From NCBI RefSeq assembly GCF_007489285.1, contig NZ_VLIY01000008.1, positions 1 to 64,000 of the forward strand: 64,000 nt of DNA, in the 5' to 3' direction. Made by a program: the position numbers and the translations under genes. Below the pieces are notes generated by a model, which saw only the letters and a list, made by a program, of their open reading frames with translations, was not told where the DNA came from and made no database searches. Source of the stretch: Skermania sp. ID1734. GTDB taxonomy: Bacteria; Actinomycetota; Actinomycetes; Mycobacteriales; Mycobacteriaceae. Positions within the stretch are counted from its first letter, which is position 1, and the number at the start of each line of letters is the position of its first letter. Shown one piece after another: positions 56,836 to 64,000 of this stretch.

Positions 56836-57716
56836 TGCGTAAGGTCGCGAACGTGGAGACCGTTCCGATCCAAATCCCCGATGGCAGCATTCTGCCGGTG
56901 CGGCTGTTTCCCAGTGAAGGCGCTCGTCGTCGCACAGATTCGCTCGACACAACTCGGATTGTCGTCGTCGTGCTGCCTGGGCTCGGGATTCCAGGCGGGT
57001 ACTACGACCCCTTCGCGAAGGAACTGGCCAGTCGCGGTTTCGATGCGGCCATCGGTGAACTACGCGGGCAAGGCGACAGTCGGCCGCGCCCGAGCGGCGA
57101 CTCCCGGTACGGGTATCAGGAACTGGCCTCGGTGGACATACCGGCAATCTTCGAAGTTGTGCGGGAACGATTTCCGGACAGCACGCCATTTCTGCTCGGA
57201 CACAGCATGGGTGGGCAACTCGGGGTGCTGTACGCCGCGCGGGCGCGGGGCCGGCTCGGTGGCCTGATACTGGTCGCCTCGGGTACGCCGTATTACCGCA
57301 GCTTCAGCGGCGCCAAGTCGCCGGGCATTCTGGTGGGATCGGCGGCAATGTCGTTGACGGCCAACGTGGCGGGCTTCTGGCCGGGAGATCGAATCGGCAT
57401 CGGCGGGTTCGGTCGGCAATCCAAGGTGCTGATCGCGGATTGGTCGCGGCTGGCCCGCACCGGCCGCTTCGACCCGAGTGACGCCGACATCGATTATGAA
57501 GAGCGAATCTCCAGGCTGAAACTGCCGGTGCTGTCCATTTCCATCGAAGACGACGAGGTGGCTCCGCCCAGTTCAGCTAAGCATCTGGTGGAGAAGTTGC
57601 CGAACGCACCGCTCACCGAGTGGCTGCAACCGGAGCCCCTCGGCCACAACGGCTGGATCCGAAATCCGCGCTCGACTGTCGACCGGATCGAGAAGTGGTT
57701 GCGTGACCGTGCGTGA
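56835..57716 (+). CDS. Alpha/beta hydrolase
   Basis: Hydrolase of 293 aa, serine-hydrolase type: oxyanion region VVVLPGLGIPGGYYDPFA, nucleophile elbow LLGHSMGGQLG, Asp in SIEDDEVAPP and His in PLGHNGWI. Substrate unknown; as the partner of a TetR gene it may remove the regulator's inducer. Its last three codons (CGT GCG TGA) are part of a 20-bp perfect inverted repeat shared with the convergent peptidase gene. Confidence 0.88.
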   Translation: MRKVANVETVPIQIPDGSILPVRLFPSEGARRRTDSLDTTRIVVVVLPGLGIPGGYYDPFAKELASRGFDAAIGELRGQGDSRPRPSGDSRYGYQELASVDIPAIFEVVRERFPDSTPFLLGHSMGGQLGVLYAARARGRLGGLILVASGTPYYRSFSGAKSPGILVGSAAMSLTANVAGFWPGDRIGIGGFGRQSKVLIADWSRLARTGRFDPSDADIDYEERISRLKLPVLSISIEDDEVAPPSSAKHLVEKLPNAPLTEWLQPEPLGHNGWIRNPRSTVDRIEKWLRDRA

Positions 57717-57750
57717 AATTTCACCGCGGGCGGTGAAATTTCACGCACGG
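57707..57750. terminator. Perfect 20-bp palindrome, bidirectional terminator between convergent genes
   Basis: CCGTGCGTGAAATTTCACCG (57707-57726), loop CGGG, then its exact complement (57731-57750). The left arm contains the end and stop of the hydrolase, the right arm the end and stop of the peptidase; both genes end CGT GCG TGA. Each arm also contains the smaller palindrome GTGAAATTTCAC. Confidence 0.9.
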
Positions 57751-59813
57751 GCGTGGCCGGGCGCCGGCTCTGCGGCCAAATGCCGATCGAGGAACTCGAA
57801 AATCAGCGCATTCTGAAACGCCACCTGCGCGTTGTCCGCGGCGCCGCCGTGCCCGCCTTCGATGTTCTCGTAGTACCAGACTGTCTTGTCCAGTTCTTCG
57901 AGCAGCGCGGCCATCTTGCGGGCGTGGCCGGGATGCACCCGGTCGTCCCGCGTTGAAGTCGTCAAAAGTATGGGCGGATAGTCGACCTCAGCCCGGGTGT
58001 TCTGGTATGGCGAGTACTCGCTGATAAAGGCCCAGTCTTCGGGCTTGTCCGGATCGCCGTATTCGGCCATCCACGACGCTCCAGCGAGCAGTTTGTGATA
58101 GCGGCGCATGTCGAGCAACGGCACCTGGCACACCAGGGCGCCGAACAACTCGGGGTAGCGGGTAAGCATCACGCCGATCAGCAGGCCACCGTTGCTGCCG
58201 CCGATCGCGCCCAACTGCGCCGGGGTGGTGATCTCGCGCGCTACCAAATCCATTGCCACGGCGGCGAAGTCCTCGAACGAATGGTGTCGGCCCGCGCGCC
58301 GGGCGACCGTGTGCCAGTCCGGGCCGTACTCCCCGCCGCCGCGAATGTTCGCAGTCACCGAGACCCGGCCCTGCTCGAGCCAGGCCATGCCATTGATGGC
58401 GTTGTAGCCGGGCGTGCGCGAAACCTCGAAGCCGCCATAGCCGGAAAGCAATGTGGGGCCGGTCGCGCCCTTCTTGCGGACCACGAAGTAGGGAATCATT
58501 GTGCCATCGGCGGATTCGGCGAAGAATTGCTCGGTGATGACGTCGGTGGCATCGAAGAACGCCGGCGATTGCTTCAGCGTTTCGGTGCCGTCGCCGACCG
58601 TGCCGTACAGCAGCGTCGGCGGGACAGTGAAACCGCTCGAGGTCAGCATGTACTCGTCGCCGTTGTCGAGCGGATCGACGTCGTAGATACCCGTGCTCGA
58701 CATCGGCGGCACGTCGGCGAGCGACGTCTTCGACCAGCCTTCGGGACTGGGTGTGAGCACATACAATTTCGTCTGCACATCGGCCAAAGTGCCGAGCAGC
58801 AGGTGGTTTTCGGTCCACGCGTACTGACCTAGGCTGGTGTGTGCATCGGGGGTGAACAGCACCTCGAAGTCCCGATCACCGGCCAGGAATGAGTCGACGT
58901 CGATGGCGAGCAGCGATCCCGCGCTGTAGGTCTTGTCGTCAATCTGCCACGGCGACTTCGGGTTTACCAGCAGCCAGTTCTTCTGAATCGACGCATCCGC
59001 ATCGGTCGGCGTGTCAATCTTGGTCAGCCCGTTGGTGTCCGGATCTAACAAGTAGAACTCATGATTGAAGAAGTCGGTTCCGCGGCTGACAAAGTGGCGC
59101 TCGTAACCGGGGGTGCGGTCGTAGCCTGCGGACACGGAAATGTCGGAAGGCTCGCCCTCGAAAACCGTTTCGGCGTCGGTCAGTTCTGTGCCGCGTCGCC
59201 ACCGCTTCACAATTCGCGGGTACCCGGAGTCGGTGAGCGAGCCGGGGCCGAAATCTGTTCCCACGTAGACGGTATCCGCATCGATCCAGCCGATCGAGGA
59301 CTTTGCCTCCGGCAGCGAGAAACCGTACTCGGGGGCTTCCGGTGCCCGAAACGTCTTGGTACGAAGGTCGAATTCGCGCACCACACTGGCGTCGGCACCG
59401 CCGCGCGACAGGCTGATCAACGCCAGATGCTGGTCTGGTCTCAGCACAGACGGTCCGGCCCACACCCAGTTTTCGTCTTCGGCGGCCGCGAGCGCGTCGA
59501 GGTCGATGAGGACCTCCCATTCGATATCGTCGCGCCGATACTGCTCCATGGTGGTGCGCCGCCACAGTCCGCGTGGATGGTCAGCGTCGCGCCAGAAGTT
59601 GTAGAGGTACTCCCCGCGCCGTCCCGGGTAGGCAATGCGGTCATCGGTGTCGAGCATGCGTCGGATGCGGTCCCGCAGCGCGGCGAATCTGTCGTTCTCG
59701 GTGAACTCCGCGATGGTGCGATCGTTGCGCTGCCGGACCCAGTCGAGCGCCGTGTCGGCGGCGACCTCCTCCAGCCACAGGTAGGGATCGTCGGGCGTCG
59801 CAGACTCGGTCAT
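57741..59813 (-). CDS. Prolyl oligopeptidase family (S9A) serine peptidase
   Basis: Cytoplasmic peptidase of 690 aa. The N-terminal beta-propeller begins DPYLWLEEVAADTALDWVRQRN (family-typical) and includes DIEWEVLIDLDAL. The C-terminal hydrolase domain has the nucleophile GAIGGSNGGLLIGV, GEYGPDWHTVARR and the His in ENIEGGHGG. It cleaves short peptides after proline or related residues. ATG 59813 is chosen because the conserved part starts a few residues later. It is divergent from the cupin-dipeptidase operon, only about 50 bp between starts. Confidence 0.94.
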   Translation of the reverse strand: MTESATPDDPYLWLEEVAADTALDWVRQRNDRTIAEFTENDRFAALRDRIRRMLDTDDRIAYPGRRGEYLYNFWRDADHPRGLWRRTTMEQYRRDDIEWEVLIDLDALAAAEDENWVWAGPSVLRPDQHLALISLSRGGADASVVREFDLRTKTFRAPEAPEYGFSLPEAKSSIGWIDADTVYVGTDFGPGSLTDSGYPRIVKRWRRGTELTDAETVFEGEPSDISVSAGYDRTPGYERHFVSRGTDFFNHEFYLLDPDTNGLTKIDTPTDADASIQKNWLLVNPKSPWQIDDKTYSAGSLLAIDVDSFLAGDRDFEVLFTPDAHTSLGQYAWTENHLLLGTLADVQTKLYVLTPSPEGWSKTSLADVPPMSSTGIYDVDPLDNGDEYMLTSSGFTVPPTLLYGTVGDGTETLKQSPAFFDATDVITEQFFAESADGTMIPYFVVRKKGATGPTLLSGYGGFEVSRTPGYNAINGMAWLEQGRVSVTANIRGGGEYGPDWHTVARRAGRHHSFEDFAAVAMDLVAREITTPAQLGAIGGSNGGLLIGVMLTRYPELFGALVCQVPLLDMRRYHKLLAGASWMAEYGDPDKPEDWAFISEYSPYQNTRAEVDYPPILLTTSTRDDRVHPGHARKMAALLEELDKTVWYYENIEGGHGGAADNAQVAFQNALIFEFLDRHLAAEPAPGHARA

Positions 59814-59848
59814 GGCAGATATTCTGGCGGACCAGAGCAACCGCGCAG

Positions 59849-59854
59849 TAATTT
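59849..59854 (+). promoter_or_regulatory. Possible -10 element of the cupin gene
   Basis: TAATTT fits TANNNT and ends 8 nt before ATG 59863, supporting that start over ATG 59812. Confidence 0.38.
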
Positions 59855-59862
59855 CAAATGCG

Positions 59863-60309
59863 ATGAACGCTCAGTTGCCCGCGTGGGCCGATTCGCTGGA
59901 CCTGCGACCTCATCCCGAGGGCGGGTGGTTCCGTGAGACATGGCGCAGCGATATTGACATCGAACCGGTTGGCTATCCGGGCGTGCGGTCGGCCGGTACC
60001 GCGATACTTTTTCTGCTACTGCCGGGTGAGGAGTCTGCCTGGCACTCCGTGCGGGGCGCCGAATTGTGGTTCCACCATCGAGGCGGACCATTGCGGCTGG
60101 GAATCGGCGGGGACGCGCCACACCCCGGGGAGCCGTCGCACGTGCGGTTGGGCGCCGACGTCGCTGCGGGCGAACAGCCACAGATTCTCATCCCGCCCGG
60201 GCATTGGCAGCGCGCGGTGAACGACGGTGCGCACCCGTGCCTGGTCAGTTGCGTCGTAGTGCCCGGCTTCGACTTCGACGACTTCACGCTGGCGCGCGGC
60301 GATGACTGA
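59863..60309 (+). CDS. Cupin-fold protein (DUF985 family)
   Basis: Protein of 148 aa of the DUF985 cupin group: LDLRPHPEGGWFRETWRS, then GTAILFLLLPGEESAWHSV, ELWFHHRGGPL and a C-terminal GFDFDDFTLA. Cupins bind metals or sugars; the function of this group is unknown. ATG 59812 would overlap the start of the divergent peptidase. It overlaps the dipeptidase gene by 8 nt. Confidence 0.87.
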   Translation: MNAQLPAWADSLDLRPHPEGGWFRETWRSDIDIEPVGYPGVRSAGTAILFLLLPGEESAWHSVRGAELWFHHRGGPLRLGIGGDAPHPGEPSHVRLGADVAAGEQPQILIPPGHWQRAVNDGAHPCLVSCVVVPGFDFDDFTLARGDD

Positions 60310-61285
60310 GGCGGTGCCGGCGAAACTGTTGTGGGAACAGCACTGCTGTCTGCCTCTGCAGCCCACCGCAGACATCACCGAACTCGCGCGCTACCGAACC
60401 ACGCGGCCGGTGTACCTCTCGGTGAACGTCGGCTACTCGCCGCAGAACAAAACGGCGGCAACTGAGATTGCCGCGGACTTTCGTCGAAAGGCCATAGCAG
60501 ACGGGCGCTTTCGGCTGGTGCGAACGGTCGCCGACATCGAGGAAGCCGCGCGCGACGGCGCTTTTGCGCTTGCCTTCGACCTCGAGGATTCCGCACCGAT
60601 CGAAGGCGAACTCGACAACGCCGCCCATTTCTACGACCTGGGCGTGCGATCCATGCTGCCGACCTACAACCGCGCCAACTCCGCTGGGTGCGGGTGCCTC
60701 GACACCATCGATACCGGGCTCACCGCGTATGGCAAGGCGCTGGTGCAGGAAATGAACCGGATAGGAATGCTCGTCGACGGGTCGCACTGCTCCATCCGCA
60801 CCGGCCTCGACCTTGCCGACGCCACCGCGCAGCCAATGATCTACAGCCACAGCAATTTCGCCGCGCTCTGGAAGCACCCGCGGAATATCACTGACGACCA
60901 GGCCCGCGCATGCGCCGAGACCGGCGGTGTGATCGGTGTCAACGGCGTGGGCATCTTCCTCGGCGCGAACGCGCCCGAGCAACGCGGTGAGCGACTGCGT
61001 GCGATGGCGGATCACCTCGAGTACGGCGTCGAGTTGGTCGGGATCGAGCACGTCGGGATCGGCTCGGACTATTCCTTCGACCACGTCGATTTCAACCTCG
61101 AGTTACAGACCAATCCGCAGGCGTTTTCCGATGCGTATACCGCATACGGGCCGCTGCAGTGGGTGCCGCCCGAGGACACAGTGACGTTGGATTCGGTGCT
61201 GGCCGAGCGTGGCTGGTCACCGGCGGACATCGACGCGGTGTGCGGGGGCAATTTTGCCCGCGTCGCGAGACAAGTTTGGCGGTAA
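60302..61285 (+). CDS. Membrane-dipeptidase (M19) family protein
   Basis: Zinc-dependent dipeptidase-like protein of 327 aa. Likely ligands are the Glu in FDLEDSAPIEG, the His in LVDGSHCS and in MIYSHSNFAAL, and Asp in GIGSDYSF. At the N-terminus, where M19 enzymes have HxD, the sequence reads EQHCCLPL: His14 is kept and position 16 is Cys. The enzyme may still bind metal through Cys. It may act with the prolyl oligopeptidase on small peptides, a reading from context only. Confidence 0.88.
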   Translation: MTEAVPAKLLWEQHCCLPLQPTADITELARYRTTRPVYLSVNVGYSPQNKTAATEIAADFRRKAIADGRFRLVRTVADIEEAARDGAFALAFDLEDSAPIEGELDNAAHFYDLGVRSMLPTYNRANSAGCGCLDTIDTGLTAYGKALVQEMNRIGMLVDGSHCSIRTGLDLADATAQPMIYSHSNFAALWKHPRNITDDQARACAETGGVIGVNGVGIFLGANAPEQRGERLRAMADHLEYGVELVGIEHVGIGSDYSFDHVDFNLELQTNPQAFSDAYTAYGPLQWVPPEDTVTLDSVLAERGWSPADIDAVCGGNFARVARQVWR

Positions 61286-61329
61286 CGAACCGGAGCAATC
61301 CACCCTGAGCGGCGACCGGGTCGGGGCGC

Positions 61330-61335
61330 TAGGCT
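61330..61335 (+). promoter_or_regulatory. -10 element of lpd, leaderless geometry
   Basis: TAGGCT fits TANNNT and ends 7 nt before GTG 61343, which has no ribosome binding site. Confidence 0.42.
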
Positions 61336-61342
61336 CATCGGC

Positions 61343-62743
61343 GTGACTTCACACTTCGACGTCGTTGTCCTCGGTGCCGGTCCTGGTGGGTATGTCGCCG
61401 CGATCCGGGCAGCTCAGCTGGGTCTAAGCACCGCCATCATCGAGCAGAAGTATTGGGGCGGGGTGTGCCTCAACGTCGGGTGTATCCCGTCGAAGGCGCT
61501 GCTGCGCAATGCCGAACTCGCGCATATTTTCACCAAGGACGCGAAGCTGTTCGGCATCTCCGGCGAGGCCAGCTTCGACTACGGCGTCGCCTTCGACCGC
61601 AGCCGCAAGGTTGCGGACGGTCGCGTAAAAGGCGTCCATTTCTTGATGAAGAAGAACAAGATCACCGAGTTCGACGGTAAGGGCTCGTTCAAAGACGCCA
61701 ACACCATCGAGGTGGAGCTCAGCAAGGGCGGCACCGAAACCGTCACCTTCGACAACGTCATCATCGCCACCGGCACCACCACCAAGTTGCTGCCGAACAC
61801 GTCGCTGAGCGACAACGTTGTCACCTACGAAGAGCAGATCATGACCCGCGACCTGCCCGGGTCCATCCTCATCGTCGGTGCGGGCGCCATCGGCATGGAG
61901 TTCGCTTATGTGATGCGAAACTACGGCGTCGACGTGCGCATCGTGGAATTCCTCGACCGCGCGCTGCCGAACGAGGATGCTGACGTCTCCAAGGAAATCA
62001 CCAAGGCCTACAAGAAGCTGGGCATCCCGATCACTACCGGGGCGGCGGTCCAGTCGATCGAGGACCACGGCGACAAGGTCACCGTCGAGATCAAGGACAA
62101 CAAAAGCGGCGAGACCGAGACCGTCACGGTCGACAAGGTGTTGCAGGCGGTCGGCTTCGCGCCGCGGGTCGAGGGCTACGGCCTCGAGAACACCGGTGTG
62201 GAGATCGAGCGCGGCGCCATCGTCATCGACGACGTCATGCGCACGAATGTCGACCACATCTTCGCCATCGGCGACGTCACCGGCAAGCTGCAACTCGCTC
62301 ACGTCGCGGAGGCACAGGGAGTGGTGGCCGCCGAGACGATCGCCGGCGCGGAGACGCTGCCGATCGAGGACTACCGGATGATGCCGCGCGCCACCTTCTG
62401 CCAGCCGCAGGTGGCCAGCTTCGGCCTCACCGAGGAGCAGGCACGCGACGAGGGGTACGACGTCAAGGTCGCGACCTTCCCGTTCACCGCCAACGGCAAG
62501 GCCCACGGGCTCGGCGACCCGACCGGTTTCGTCAAGCTGGTCGCGGACAAGAAATACGGCGAACTGCTCGGCGGCCACCTGATCGGGCCCGATGTTTCCG
62601 AGCTGCTGCCCGAGCTGACGCTGGCGCAGAAGTGGGACCTGACGGTCAACGAGCTCGCCCGCAACGTGCACACCCACCCGACGCTGTCCGAGGCGCTGCA
62701 GGAAGCCATCCACGGACTTGCCGGGCACATGATCAACTTCTGA
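61343..62743 (+). CDS. lpd: Dihydrolipoyl dehydrogenase (LpdC)
   Basis: E3 flavoenzyme of 466 aa for pyruvate, 2-oxoglutarate and branched-chain 2-oxoacid dehydrogenases; in M. tuberculosis it also serves the AhpC/AhpD peroxidase system. The FAD motif is [19 protein letters not shown], the redox disulfide is Cys42/Cys47 ([12 protein letters not shown]), NAD binding is [20 protein letters not shown] contact is IFAIGDV, and the C-terminal His-Glu is in [14 protein letters not shown]. It is followed by a bidirectional terminator. Confidence 0.97.
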   Translation: MTSHFDVVVLGAGPGGYVAAIRAAQLGLSTAIIEQKYWGGVCLNVGCIPSKALLRNAELAHIFTKDAKLFGISGEASFDYGVAFDRSRKVADGRVKGVHFLMKKNKITEFDGKGSFKDANTIEVELSKGGTETVTFDNVIIATGTTTKLLPNTSLSDNVVTYEEQIMTRDLPGSILIVGAGAIGMEFAYVMRNYGVDVRIVEFLDRALPNEDADVSKEITKAYKKLGIPITTGAAVQSIEDHGDKVTVEIKDNKSGETETVTVDKVLQAVGFAPRVEGYGLENTGVEIERGAIVIDDVMRTNVDHIFAIGDVTGKLQLAHVAEAQGVVAAETIAGAETLPIEDYRMMPRATFCQPQVASFGLTEEQARDEGYDVKVATFPFTANGKAHGLGDPTGFVKLVADKKYGELLGGHLIGPDVSELLPELTLAQKWDLTVNELARNVHTHPTLSEALQEAIHGLAGHMINF

Positions 62744-62758
62744 CCAACCCCCCCACCC

Positions 62759-62798
62759 GTGCGTGTTTTTCCACCGCCCGCGGTGGAAAAACACGCAC
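62759..62798. terminator. 18-bp palindrome, bidirectional terminator between convergent genes
   Basis: GTGCGTGTTTTTCCACCG (62759-62776), loop CCCG, and the exact complement (62781-62798). The flanks GTGCGTG and CACCG are the same as in the palindrome at 57707; only the six central bases of each arm differ. Confidence 0.9.
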
Positions 62799-62805
62799 AG
62801 GGGGC

Positions 62806-63345
62806 TTACCGGTCGCGCTGGATGCGCAGCGTTTTGATCGTGGTGGCCAGGCCGTCGTACTGGCTGATCAGCAGCACGATCTCGATCAGGCGGTGCTCGT
62901 CGTAGTGCTGGGCCAGCGCCGCCCACGTGGGGTCGTCGATGTCCTTGCTGGTGACCTGGGCATCGACGGCAGTAAGTAGCGCACGGTGTTTGTGGTTCCA
63001 GCCGTCGGCAGACGGACCCTGCCGGACCCGCTCGAGGATCTCCGGCGTCACGCCCGCCCGTTTGCCCAGGCGGATGTGGTGGTCCATTTCGTATTCGCAG
63101 TCGCGCAACTGGGCGACCCGCAGGATGACCAGTTCGCAGTCGTGCCGGGACAGTTTGCCGCCGGGCATGAGCCGGCCGGAGTAGTGCAGCCAGCCGCGAA
63201 ACAACCCGCCCGTGCGGCCCAGCGTGCTGAACAAGTGCGCGTCCGGTACCCCGGCGCCGCGTGAAAGTACTTGCCACAGTGCCCAGTTGATGGGCCCGAG
63301 CTCTTTGAATCGACCGGGGGCGATGCGTGGGGTTTGCACAGTCAC
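62806..63345 (-). CDS. Carboxymuconolactone decarboxylase/AhpD-fold family protein
   Basis: Small helical protein of 179 aa of the CMD family. The key segment is LRDCEYEMDHHIRLG, that is Cys84, Glu87 and His91. AhpD itself has CxxC there, so this protein keeps one Cys and has Glu in place of the second, as in many CMD-type relatives. Its place next to lpd recalls the lpdC-Rv0464c order in M. tuberculosis. GTG 63345 is chosen because TAGCCT ends exactly 6 nt before it; GTG 63348 is one codon longer. Confidence 0.85.
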   Translation of the reverse strand: MTVQTPRIAPGRFKELGPINWALWQVLSRGAGVPDAHLFSTLGRTGGLFRGWLHYSGRLMPGGKLSRHDCELVILRVAQLRDCEYEMDHHIRLGKRAGVTPEILERVRQGPSADGWNHKHRALLTAVDAQVTSKDIDDPTWAALAQHYDEHRLIEIVLLISQYDGLATTIKTLRIQRDR

Positions 63346-63351
63346 CACCTG

Positions 63352-63357
63352 AGGCTA
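63352..63357 (-). promoter_or_regulatory. -10 element of the CMD-family gene, leaderless geometry
   Basis: TAGCCT fits TANNNT and ends 6 nt before GTG 63345. Confidence 0.42.
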
Positions 63358-63408
63358 CCGTCCGCAATCCACATGCGAGACTTGTCGCGACGAGGAAGGA
63401 TGCTCGGT

Positions 63409-64000
63409 GTGAGCCACTACAAAGCAAACGTTCGTGACATCGAGTTCAACCTGTTCGAGGTGCTGGGGCTGGACAGCCTGCTCGACAGCGGCGCGTACGG
63501 CGACCTGGACACCGACACCGCGCGCAACATTCTCGCTGAGGTCGCGCGGTTGGCCGAGGGGCCGCTTGCGGAGTCTTTCGTCGAGGGTGATCGACACCCG
63601 GTCGAGTGGGATCGGGAGAACGACACACTGAAAATCCCGGAAGGGTTCCGCAAGTCGGTGCACGCGCTGCACGAAGGTGGCTGGTCCCGTATCGGCATGC
63701 CAGCAGAGATGGACGGCGTGCCGGCGCCGGCGGCACTGACCTGGGCCGTGCAGGAAATGTTGTTCTGCGCCAACCCGTCGGCCAGTTTCTTCAACATGGG
63801 TCCGCTCATGGCGAACGTGCTGTTCGGTGTCGGCAACCCAACCCAACAGCGCTGGGCCCGCGAAGGTTTCGAGCGCGGCTGGGCGGCGACCATGGTGCTC
63901 ACCGAGCCGGACGCCGGGTCGGACGTGGGCGCGGGGCGGACCAAGGCGATCGAGCAGCCCGACGGCACCTGGCACATCGAGGGCGTCAAGCGATTCATCT
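63409..64000 (+). CDS. Acyl-CoA dehydrogenase, 5' part (runs off window)
   Basis: First 197 codons of an acyl-CoA dehydrogenase. The N-terminus reads SHYKANVRDIEFNLFEVLG, followed by the N-terminal helical domain (GWSRIGMPAEMDG, LTWAVQEMLFCANPSASFF) and the start of the middle domain with FAD/substrate motif MVLTEPDAGSDVGAG. This N-terminus is typical of the actinobacterial FadE group with a DUF-like extension. GTG 63409 lies 9 nt after GAGGAAGG; ATG 63400 would touch that site. The catalytic Glu is outside the window. Confidence 0.9.
   Translation, partial: MSHYKANVRDIEFNLFEVLGLDSLLDSGAYGDLDTDTARNILAEVARLAEGPLAESFVEGDRHPVEWDRENDTLKIPEGFRKSVHALHEGGWSRIGMPAEMDGVPAPAALTWAVQEMLFCANPSASFFNMGPLMANVLFGVGNPTQQRWAREGFERGWAATMVLTEPDAGSDVGAGRTKAIEQPDGTWHIEGVKRFI

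Noticed and set aside
61424-63427. 667-codon open frame antisense to lpd
   Set aside because: It lies opposite an unmistakable lpd, shows no domain, and is the kind of mirror frame produced by strong GC codon bias. Similar long antisense frames over mnhA (35972-37330) and the reductase fusion (45420-46877) were dropped for the same reason.

Overview
The window is a high-GC chromosomal segment of an actinobacterium of the order Mycobacteriales, most likely Nocardia or a close relative. This rests on gene content (PknG/GlnH/GlnX, a LytR_C/VirR-like protein, lipoprotein SodC, an LppM-type lipoprotein, a GroEL ending in GGMGGMDF) and on gene order. From memory, the backbone follows the Mycobacterium tuberculosis region from pknG to lpdC: pknG-glnH-glnX, a NUDIX gene, thiE/thiOSG, thiD/thiC, def, sodC, a CDC48-like ATPase, pssA, psd, groEL2 and lpdC. 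Blocks not in that order are interleaved. No genus can be proven from the sequence alone.

Layout. 1-300: the 5' end of an IS481-type transposase and the element's end, stopping about 10 bp after pknG. 309-4978: glutamate-sensing operon glnX-glnH-pknG. 5120-9349: NUDIX hydrolase, secreted CHAP hydrolase, thiE divergent from thiO-thiS-thiG. 9385-13396: ABC exporter pair, lipoprotein aminopeptidase, class III nucleotide cyclase. 13383-17733: thiD, a DEAD-box helicase, and thiC behind a TPP riboswitch. 17873-26381: acetyltransferase/carboxylesterase pair, def, DUF3263, LytR_C protein, sodC, a glutamate-cysteine ligase-like enzyme, a PAP2_3 membrane protein and a flavin dehydrogenase. 26474-32219: lipase and alkylsulfatase operon divergent from a large LuxR-type regulator. 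32478-42508, all on the minus strand: psd-pssA-AAA ATPase, then a complete Mrp (Mnh) antiporter operon with fused A/B subunit. 42737-50511: fabH, an SRPBCC protein, and a redox two-component cassette (response regulator fused to a thioredoxin-reductase-like flavoprotein, cyclic-nucleotide-domain histidine kinase, UBP zinc finger), then two membrane proteins. 50558-53779: two tandem VapBC-type toxin-antitoxin modules, then groEL behind two CIRCE operators. 53828-64000: LppM-type lipoprotein, an AT-richer GT-C-like membrane protein, TetR/hydrolase pair, prolyl oligopeptidase divergent from cupin/M19 dipeptidase, lpd, a carboxymuconolactone-decarboxylase-family gene and the start of an acyl-CoA dehydrogenase.

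Regulatory themes. Thiamine synthesis is spread over three loci, and only thiC has a visible TPP riboswitch. Many operons use 1-, 4- or 8-nt stop/start overlaps. A striking number of first genes carry a TANNNT hexamer 5-8 nt upstream of an ATG/GTG with no ribosome binding site, the geometry of leaderless transcripts. I used this, ribosome binding sites and family alignments recalled from memory to choose starts. Two convergent gene pairs are separated by near-perfect, related long palindromes. No tRNA, rRNA or CRISPR array was seen.
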